Part shown: positions 1-5,128 of the stretch, one piece after another
How positions within the stretch are numbered: position 1 is the stretch's first letter
Layout: each line of letters starts with the position of its first letter
From: Methylococcaceae bacterium
GTDB taxonomy: Bacteria; Pseudomonadota; Gammaproteobacteria; Methylococcales; Methylomonadaceae
Reading direction: 5' to 3'
DNA length: 5,128 nt
Assembly: GCA_030699345.1 (NCBI GenBank)
Contig: JAUYMX010000509.1
Location: 1 to 5,128 of the forward strand
Position numbers and translations under genes: made by a program
The notes under the pieces: model-generated
The model's input: the letters and a program-made list of their open reading frames with translations, nothing else
Databases searched by the model: none
Told to the model about the DNA's origin: nothing

Positions 1-112
1 TGAGTGCATCAGAAATATCAATGTTGTTATCAAACTCTACGTTTCGGAGTTCCTGGATTTATGCATCTAATTCAGCGATGGGTTGTTCGAAATCGAGAAA
101 ATTTAAGTCCAT
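1..112 (-). pseudogene. accA: accA 5' end (acetyl-CoA carboxylase carboxyltransferase subunit alpha), partial, with in-frame TAA at codon 18
   Basis: AccA is the alpha subunit of the cytoplasmic carboxyltransferase that, with AccD, moves the carboxyl group from biotin to acetyl-CoA to give malonyl-CoA, the first committed step of fatty acid synthesis. Reading leftward from the ATG at 112-110, the frame gives MDLNFLDFEQPIAELDA, nearly identical to the E. coli AccA start (MSLNFLDFEQPIAELEAKI). Codon 18 (positions 61-59) is TAA where the family has Lys (AAA or AAG). After it the same frame continues IQELRNVEFDNNIDISDAL to the window edge, still AccA-like, so there is no frameshift, only a one-base change. 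No ATG, GTG or TTG lies in frame between the stop and the edge, so an in-window restart is not available. No clear Shine-Dalgarno is seen before the ATG; the start is chosen by homology. The gene lies 93 nt downstream of the penicillin-binding-protein gene on the same strand. It is called a pseudogene because of the stop; since accA is normally essential, a base-calling or assembly error is at least as likely. Identity is confident, gene status is not. Confidence 0.85.
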
Positions 113-205
113 GATGGGGATGTCTGCAGAATTTTTACGAAACGGCGATTTTATAGAATTTCGGCAATTTATTCCTGCCTATTTTGTATCGCCAAGTGTT
201 TATAG

Positions 206-3200
206 CTATTGTGGTTGATGCACTGAAACAATATCTTCGCTAGTTGTAGCTGTTCTTAAGCTGGATGCCTGGCTTGCCGTTCTATTCAGAAGTGGCGTCA
301 ACGTGGGTTGTAAAAACTTCACAATTTGCACGGGTAACGAGCTGGTAAAGTGATAATTTCCGGCATTCGACCCGGCTACATAAGCGGTAATTACACCAAA
401 AAAGCGCTCACCCAAGAAAAATGTAAATACGGCTGCACGGCTGATAAATTTTGATTCAATCAACCGTCCGCCCGGCCCCCAAATTTCTTTTCGATGGTCA
501 CCGGTGCCGGTTTTCCCACCCACTGATAATGGTGAGCCGTCAGTATTGGTATAAACACCTCGCAGCCGTGTAGCCGTGCCGCCTTCTACGACGCCTATCA
601 TAGCGCCCCGCGCAGCTCTTGCGACTTCCGGCGGTAACACTTGTTGGCCGGTTTCAACCGCTTTATCCAGCACGGTTTCGTAAGGTGTATCTTTGGCGTA
701 ATGCAAGTTCTCAAAACGCACGATGGGCAGCTTGACGCCATCGTTACGCAAAATACCCACAAGCTCAGCCAATGCGGCCGGTCTGTCGCCAGATGCACCG
801 ATGGAGGTCGCGTAAGAAGCGGTCAATGCACCAAACGGATAGCCAACGCGCTCCCAAGCCGCATGAATTTGTTTAAACGCCTCATCTTCCAGCAAGGTCA
901 TGATTCGCCGCTGCTGGGCATTTTGCCGGTTACTTTTAAATAACCAGCGATACACTTCTTGGCGTTGTTCAACGCTGGCGGCAATAACTTCGTCTTTGGT
1001 CGCTTTGGGATGTTTAGTCAGATAGCCCACCAGCCACAGCTCCAGTGGATGAATTTTGATAATGTAGCCTTGATCCTGGAGATTAAAATTCTCAGGTGAA
1101 TATTTGTAATACAGCTTATCTATATCTTCTGCAGCCAATACCGATGCCGGAATGCGTGTCTTAAGATAGCGTGTCAGTGCGGTAACATTATGTTCAGGAT
1201 TGACAGCCGTATACAGCATGGTTAAACGCGAAGGCTTGGCAAACACGCGCTGGGTGATCAATTCCATGATCTCTTTAGGTGCCTTACCTTGATAGCGGTC
1301 ATAAAAGCGCCGCATGTACACAATGCCTTCTTTATCGGCAAAGCGTTGCAGGTATTCCAGGCGGCGCGGGTCATCAGGAATTTCCAACCATCGAGCAATA
1401 CCTTCCGGTTTGTAGAGATGGTGATACGTTAAATCGCGCATCAAGCGAATAAACACCAAGTTGACTGAATCGCGTAAGGCTTCCCGCACCGACATGATTT
1501 TGTAATCTTCATCGTGGGTAAAATTATTGAAATGATGTACGCCGCCGCCAGTGTAAAAATTTTCACCCGGACTGGCTGAGTAACGTCTATCTAAGGCCTG
1601 ATTGAGCAAATCTTCAAGCTTAATGCGGGGGGTAGCGCGTAATTGTTCGATGACCCAGGCTGACAAGTAATCTCTAGGATGTACTTCAACCCGGTTTAAT
1701 ACCTGTGCCGATCGGCCATGATATTGCTGATATAGCTCAGCGACCAGCTCCAAATAATGCACCATGGTACGTAACTTGGCGGTTGAGCCAAGATCCAGGC
1801 GAATGCCCTCGTTAATGTCCAGAGGCTGGTCATAATTATCGGTTTGCACACGTAACAAATTGCCTTTGGTGCCGCGTTCAAACAACATCAAGCTGTATAC
1901 GATCGGTGACAGATCGCTGGTTTGATTGAGCATTCTGACGCCCAATAGCCCGGCTGCAGTGGCATTGCTCTGCTCGCTTAAACTTCGCAATGCAGCGGTT
2001 ACCGCTTGTTGGGCGTCATAATCGATGGTGGTTTTTACGGTTAAATCCAGCCTGTCTAAATCATAAATTGATGGCACACCCAAGGTGGTGGCAAGACGGC
2101 TGCGCAACACATTTTGGGTTTTTTGCCGTACTTGAAATTTACTTGCAGGCTCCGCTTTAAGAAGCTGGCGAGTGTCGACTTTTAATGCGGCATCTCTTAA
2201 TGATTCAGGTATGACGCCTTGTGAGGCTAATATCCGCAAATGACTGTCAGTGAGTTTTTGCAAGGCTTCGCGGCCGCGCCCGAGTAAATAAGAGGGTCTT
2301 CGTTGCGATAATAAAATGCTCAACACTTGCCGATAAGCTTGCGCCTGTTTGGGCGAAATATGTTTACTTGCATTGATGTCCGGCTGGCTAAGCAGCTTAT
2401 TAATTTCGTTAAAATCGGCGCCAAACCAAGCCACCAAGCCATCTCCTAAACCGTGTATTTCGCCTTTGCTGGCGGTTGCCGCTAAGGGCATTGAGTTTAA
2501 GTAGGCCAGCGCTATTTGCTGACGCATAGTCAGCGTATTGGCGCCCAACAAATAAGCCCGAATTGAAGCGGTGGCCATCTGCCGAAATTTTTCTGAAATT
2601 GATTTGGTATAGCCATCCGGTGAATGCCGGTATTTTTCCAACTGTGTTGCCAGGGTACTGCCGCCTGGCACGTTAATGTCAGCACCTAGCTTTTTAGCCA
2701 TCATTTGCACGGTTGCAAAGCCAAATCTATCCCACTCTACCGCGGGATTAATTTGCTTGTTTTTCGAGTTAAGCAATTCCCGATTTTCAATAAACAACAA
2801 GGTATTCAATACCAATGGCGGAATCGCCTGAAAACTGGCATAACCATGTGCCGGATAAGACGCGTTAAAGATGACTTGCTCGGACCGATCAACAATTTTT
2901 AACCCAGCCTGGTTTTTCTCGTGGTAAATGGAAAATAGCCCGTAGTCATCGACTACTCTGGCCATCATTGGCGAGATACTGGCTTGAGCGGTAATTTTAA
3001 AACCCGATTTTTGTAAGCGTTCAATCTCGTCCGCTAACAGCGTATAGCCTAGGCGCTGGTCATAAGGACCATGTTCAGGGTAACGAATTGAGCTACTAGG
3101 GCCAGTCTGTAACTTAAATGAAAGTTGCTTGCTAATGTCAGATAAAAAACGAGCCTGATATTTTGAGGTTTCTACCTCATCAATAACTAATTTATAAATA

Positions 3201-3277
3201 ACCAAGCCGATAAGCAGCCAGCCCAACAAAATGTAGAGCAATAGCAATCGAGAAAGAAGTTGATTACTTTTTGGCAT
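206..3277 (-). CDS. Divergent class A penicillin-binding protein (GT51 glycosyltransferase / transpeptidase), membrane-anchored
   Basis: This is a bifunctional peptidoglycan synthase of 1023 residues. It would polymerise lipid II glycan chains and cross-link stem peptides in the periplasm. One N-terminal membrane segment (about residues 9-31, LLSRLLLLYILLGW onward) with a very short basic cytoplasmic tail anchors it. Residues about 32-150 form a periplasmic linker with a GPYDQRLGY segment. The GT51 domain follows (about 150-300): motif 1 ENREL with the expected catalytic Glu at E164, motif 2 GGSTLATQLEK (206-216), motif 3 as EKFRQ (229-233) in place of RKxxE, and motif 4 with YLN (259-261). 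The transpeptidase has all three signatures: STAK (S498 nucleophile, K501), SVN (604-606) and KTGT (922-925). It is longer than usual class A proteins (about 750-900 residues), mainly through extra sequence between the transpeptidase motifs. The ATG at 3277-3275 gives a proper signal anchor; the only Shine-Dalgarno-like AGGG is about 12 nt upstream and lies in a possible RNA structure. The accA frame follows 93 nt downstream on the same strand. The family call is firm; substrate activity of the glycosyltransferase half is less certain. It is not an ordinary mrcA or mrcB, so no symbol is given. Confidence 0.93.
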   Translation of the reverse strand: MPKSNQLLSRLLLLYILLGWLLIGLVIYKLVIDEVETSKYQARFLSDISKQLSFKLQTGPSSSIRYPEHGPYDQRLGYTLLADEIERLQKSGFKITAQASISPMMARVVDDYGLFSIYHEKNQAGLKIVDRSEQVIFNASYPAHGYASFQAIPPLVLNTLLFIENRELLNSKNKQINPAVEWDRFGFATVQMMAKKLGADINVPGGSTLATQLEKYRHSPDGYTKSISEKFRQMATASIRAYLLGANTLTMRQQIALAYLNSMPLAATASKGEIHGLGDGLVAWFGADFNEINKLLSQPDINASKHISPKQAQAYRQVLSILLSQRRPSYLLGRGREALQKLTDSHLRILASQGVIPESLRDAALKVDTRQLLKAEPASKFQVRQKTQNVLRSRLATTLGVPSIYDLDRLDLTVKTTIDYDAQQAVTAALRSLSEQSNATAAGLLGVRMLNQTSDLSPIVYSLMLFERGTKGNLLRVQTDNYDQPLDINEGIRLDLGSTAKLRTMVHYLELVAELYQQYHGRSAQVLNRVEVHPRDYLSAWVIEQLRATPRIKLEDLLNQALDRRYSASPGENFYTGGGVHHFNNFTHDEDYKIMSVREALRDSVNLVFIRLMRDLTYHHLYKPEGIARWLEIPDDPRRLEYLQRFADKEGIVYMRRFYDRYQGKAPKEIMELITQRVFAKPSRLTMLYTAVNPEHNVTALTRYLKTRIPASVLAAEDIDKLYYKYSPENFNLQDQGYIIKIHPLELWLVGYLTKHPKATKDEVIAASVEQRQEVYRWLFKSNRQNAQQRRIMTLLEDEAFKQIHAAWERVGYPFGALTASYATSIGASGDRPAALAELVGILRNDGVKLPIVRFENLHYAKDTPYETVLDKAVETGQQVLPPEVARAARGAMIGVVEGGTATRLRGVYTNTDGSPLSVGGKTGTGDHRKEIWGPGGRLIESKFISRAAVFTFFLGERFFGVITAYVAGSNAGNYHFTSSLPVQIVKFLQPTLTPLLNRTASQASSLRTATTSEDIVSVHQPQ

Positions 3278-3325
3278 TACTGAGGACTACCCTAAAAATT
3301 CGACCAATCCTCAGTAATTTTTGGG
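3276..3325 (-). promoter_or_regulatory. Two interleaved inverted repeats over the penicillin-binding-protein translation start
   Basis: A perfect 11-bp inverted repeat joins 3276-3286 (ATTACTGAGGA) and 3308-3318 (TCCTCAGTAAT) with a 21-nt spacer. Its gene-proximal arm includes the first two bases of the start codon. A second repeat joins 3290-3300 (CCCTAAAAATT) and 3316-3325 (AATTTTTGGG): ten pairs with one bulged base. The arms alternate (A, B, A', B'), so in the mRNA they would form either a pseudoknot or two mutually exclusive hairpins. A' and B' share three bases. The only SD-like AGGG of the gene lies in arm B and the AU of the AUG in arm A, so either structure could hide ribosome access. 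The alternative is a DNA operator for a dimeric repressor. The repeat is read directly from the sequence; the function is inferred. Confidence 0.5.
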
Positions 3326-3374
3326 ATAACGATAAGTATTCAGGCATATTTCCCTATATTTAAGAAGATTTTCT

Positions 3375-3488
3375 ATGTGCTTACACAATGAAATTTACAA
3401 AGATGGCGATTTTAGCAAAGAAAACACAGACTTGGCAGAACGCATTTTTCGCCTGATGCATCATGCTATGATAACAACCACAAACTGA
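3375..3488 (+). CDS. Possible small ORF, 37 codons, upstream of the GGDEF gene (doubtful)
   Basis: An ATG at 3375 opens a 37-codon frame ending at TGA 3486-3488. It is preceded by AGAAG about 7 nt upstream, a weak but usable ribosome-binding sequence. The peptide begins MCLHNEIYKDGDF and has a charged, possibly helical middle (LAERIFRLMHHAM); it has no membrane segment or motif that I recognise. It is in the same frame as the downstream gene at 3555, and the frame stays open from 3489 to that ATG. It could therefore be a leader peptide, a remnant of a longer N-terminus cut by the TGA, or chance. Its end overlaps the putative promoter at 3464-3472, which argues for chance or for independent transcription from further upstream. 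No function is assigned. Confidence 0.2.
   Translation: MCLHNEIYKDGDFSKENTDLAERIFRLMHHAMITTTN
3454..3463. repeat. 10-bp perfect palindrome TGATGCATCA next to the -10 element
   Basis: TGATGCATCA equals its own reverse complement and abuts the extended -10 element of the rightward gene on its upstream side, between about -14 and -23 from the expected transcription start. That is the usual place for an activator or repressor contact, so it may be an operator half or whole. A 10-bp palindrome can arise by chance in a few kilobases, and no known regulator consensus is matched, so the call is tentative. Confidence 0.3.
3464..3472 (+). promoter_or_regulatory. Putative extended -10 promoter for the GGDEF regulator gene
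   Basis: TGCTATGAT matches the sigma-70 extended -10 form (TG-n-TATAAT) with a -10 hexamer TATGAT at 3467-3472 (five of six). At the -35 position there is only a T-rich stretch (ATTTTTC, 3444-3450) with no good TTGACA match, as is common for extended -10 promoters. It would start transcription near 3479 and give a leader of about 75 nt before the ATG at 3555. Confidence 0.4.
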
Positions 3489-3554
3489 TTCGCCCTGATC
3501 AACCTGGATCACACATCGCGACTCATACACGACAACACACTCTTCAAGACAGTC

Positions 3555-5128
3555 ATGGTAGACAACCCCAACCAAAACCGACTAAAGCAACAGCTTGATA
3601 CCAAGGAAATGATTTTTACCCAGACGATGCCGAGCGCAATTGCCGCAATCAGCAAAGCTTGGCAACATTGTAAATCTCAACTTGATGCTCCGGCTATCAC
3701 GACACTGCTTGATGAATTACAGCAGCTTGCACATGCAAGCGCAGCCGCTGGTTTTCTGGATATTGCCGAAATTGCCGAAGCCTCATCAGAGACGCTGTCA
3801 AAAACAAACACCGAGCTACCGCTATTACAAATCCATTCCGAACAAACCCTGGATGTGTTGTTTTTAGCTCTGGAAACAGCGGCTCACAACATCATCAACA
3901 AGCAAAACACTAATATTCCGCCTTATAGACGCGCCAGTGACGAACCGCTAGTTATTGTGATGGGTGATACCGACGCTATTTTTGATGACATCAGCAATCA
4001 ACTGAGTAATGAGGGAATACGCACTCGACAAGTCAGCAGTATTGAACAGTTTCTATCCATAAGCTCAGCGCTTAAACCAGCGGTTATATTAATACAACTT
4101 TCTTCCACGCTTGGCTTAGGCTTAAGCCAAATTGAGCAACTCAAACACCATGAGCTTGAATTACCTTCGATTGTAGTGATTGCCGAACAAGACGACATAT
4201 TCAGCCGTTTAAATGCCGCACGCGCCGGTGCAGCGGCTTATTTCGCTCATCCATTTCCGATAAACCAAATGGTGGAGTTTATCCGTTCCCAGCAACATGC
4301 GGCCCAACGTTCAGCATATCGTGTGCTGATTATTAACGATGATGCAATGTTGGCCAAACAATCGCTGTCGATCATGCAAAAAAACGGCATTAAAACGCGC
4401 TTATTGACCAACCCGGACAACGTGCTGGCGACATTGATTGAATTTCAACCGGAATTGATTTTGATCGATCTGCATATGCGCGAAACCAATGGCCTGGAAT
4501 TAGCTGCCAATATTCGACATCACTACGCTTACAGCAGTACCGCAATCGTATTTTGGGCGGATGATAGCGTTATTGATCATCATCGAAATGACTTAATTGC
4601 CGCAGACGAGGAGTTTTTCATCAAGTCTATGGAGCTTAAGCAGTTTATGGCCGCGATTGAGGTCAAAGTTAAACGCTCCAGAATTATTCAGGAAATGATG
4701 GTGCGCGACGGACTGACAGGCTTGCTTAATCGAAGTACGCTGGATGAACATTTACAATTAGAAATCAACAAAAACAAGCACCAACCTAAGCCCTTTTCCT
4801 ACGTGATGCTGAATTTAGATCATTTTAGTTTTGTAAATGAGGAATTTGGTTATCACGTCGGCGATGAAGTTTTGAAAGCGTTGGGGGCATTATTCAATCG
4901 GCGACTGCGTGCGGTAGATACAGCGGCACGGTTTGGCGGAGAAGAGGTTGTGTTAATTCTGCCCAACACCCGCGCCGACCAGGCCAAGCTATTGGTTGCC
5001 GAATTATTGCGAAAATTCAGCACCCTTAAGTTCAGCGTAAATAATCGACAATTTTCTGTCACTTTTAGCGCAGGTATTGCTGAATTCCCTAGATTTCAAG
5101 ATATGCCCGCACTGATTGATGCTGCCAA
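3555..5128 (+). CDS. Multidomain response regulator with HPt-like, two receiver and GGDEF domains (C-terminus outside window)
   Basis: A cytoplasmic signalling protein; 524 codons are visible before the right edge. Residues about 15-115 are all-helical and resemble a histidine phosphotransfer domain, with H60 in LQQLAH followed by a shortened ASAAAGF in place of the usual HxLKG...G loop. Residues about 131-247 form a receiver fold whose phosphoacceptor position is Q181 (VILIQL) and whose conserved Lys is H232, so it is a pseudo-receiver. Residues about 254-372 form a second receiver with N261/D262, phosphoacceptor D305 (LILIDL) and K357; the usual Thr/Ser is A335. The GGDEF domain starts at about 380 (RDGLTGLLNR): GGEEV at 461-465 and a c-di-GMP inhibitory I-site RxxD at 452-455, five residues before it. 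The first metal-ligand Asp is N420 (LNLDHF). It would be a diguanylate cyclase or a degenerate c-di-GMP sensor; an EAL domain could follow outside the window. The ATG at 3555 is the only standard start between the upstream TGA (3486) and the HPt-like region; its Shine-Dalgarno is poor. Transcribed divergently from the penicillin-binding-protein gene. Confidence 0.9.
   Translation, partial: MVDNPNQNRLKQQLDTKEMIFTQTMPSAIAAISKAWQHCKSQLDAPAITTLLDELQQLAHASAAAGFLDIAEIAEASSETLSKTNTELPLLQIHSEQTLDVLFLALETAAHNIINKQNTNIPPYRRASDEPLVIVMGDTDAIFDDISNQLSNEGIRTRQVSSIEQFLSISSALKPAVILIQLSSTLGLGLSQIEQLKHHELELPSIVVIAEQDDIFSRLNAARAGAAAYFAHPFPINQMVEFIRSQQHAAQRSAYRVLIINDDAMLAKQSLSIMQKNGIKTRLLTNPDNVLATLIEFQPELILIDLHMRETNGLELAANIRHHYAYSSTAIVFWADDSVIDHHRNDLIAADEEFFIKSMELKQFMAAIEVKVKRSRIIQEMMVRDGLTGLLNRSTLDEHLQLEINKNKHQPKPFSYVMLNLDHFSFVNEEFGYHVGDEVLKALGALFNRRLRAVDTAARFGGEEVVLILPNTRADQAKLLVAELLRKFSTLKFSVNNRQFSVTFSAGIAEFPRFQDMPALIDAA

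Noticed and set aside
148..155. TATAAAAT on the minus strand as a -10 box for accA
   Set aside because: No acceptable -35 hexamer is found 16-18 nt upstream and there is no extended TG; the region is simply AT-rich.
113..205. Rho-independent terminator after the penicillin-binding-protein gene
   Set aside because: Only a weak CGAAA/TTTCG pairing with a long loop is present, with no GC-rich stem followed by a T run.
21..218. Plus-strand frame of 65 codons at the left edge
   Set aside because: It lies opposite the accA start, the spacer and the last codons of the penicillin-binding-protein gene, and its product is low-complexity Ser/Phe-rich with no recognisable features; accA on the minus strand explains the left half.
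641..943. Plus-strand frame of 100 codons inside the penicillin-binding-protein gene
   Set aside because: It lies entirely antisense to the transpeptidase region, which has strong motif evidence; the peptide is Arg/Cys-rich and shows no family resemblance.
3376..3387. TGTGCTTACACA as a CRP-like operator
   Set aside because: The TGTG and CACA arms are only 4 nt apart, whereas a CRP site needs TGTGA-N6-TCACA spacing; as a short imperfect dyad it is not distinguishable from chance.
3381..3575. Minus-strand frame of 64 codons in the divergent intergenic region
   Set aside because: Cys/Val-rich product without motifs, it runs into the start of the GGDEF gene on the opposite strand and spans its likely promoter; no ribosome-binding sequence stands out.

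Overview
The window looks like a chromosomal segment from a gammaproteobacterium. The best evidence is the left edge, where a minus-strand reading frame begins with the hallmark AccA N-terminus (LNFLDFEQPIAEL, close to E. coli AccA). A methanotroph-type lineage (Methylococcales) is possible from the general look of the proteins, but this is only a guess. Codon use is moderate in GC, and no mobile-element, CRISPR, tRNA or rRNA signal was found.

Layout: (1) 1-112, minus strand: the first 37 codons of accA (acetyl-CoA carboxylase carboxyltransferase alpha subunit), running off the left edge. Codon 18 reads TAA where the family has lysine. The same frame continues to match AccA after it, so this is a point nonsense change or a sequence error. 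(2) 113-205: a 93-nt spacer with no convincing terminator. (3) 206-3277, minus strand: a 1023-residue membrane-anchored bifunctional penicillin-binding protein (GT51 glycosyltransferase plus transpeptidase). It belongs to a divergent subfamily with degenerate GT51 motifs and large insertions in the transpeptidase domain. (4) 3278-3554: a 277-nt divergent intergenic region. It holds two interleaved inverted repeats over the penicillin-binding-protein start codon, a 10-bp palindrome beside an extended -10 promoter for the rightward gene, and a possible 37-codon ORF. (5) 3555-5128, plus strand, incomplete at the right edge: a multidomain signalling protein with a degenerate HPt-like region, a pseudo-receiver, a second receiver that keeps its phosphoacceptor Asp, and a GGDEF domain with an I-site but an altered metal-ligand residue.

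How they fit together: the two minus-strand genes both serve envelope growth (peptidoglycan polymerisation/cross-linking, and malonyl-CoA supply for lipids) and may be co-transcribed. The divergent gene is a phosphorelay/c-di-GMP type regulator whose link to them is positional only. No clearly new system is visible. The items most worth checking are the accA nonsense codon, the interlocked repeats at the penicillin-binding-protein start, and the degenerate catalytic motifs in both large proteins.
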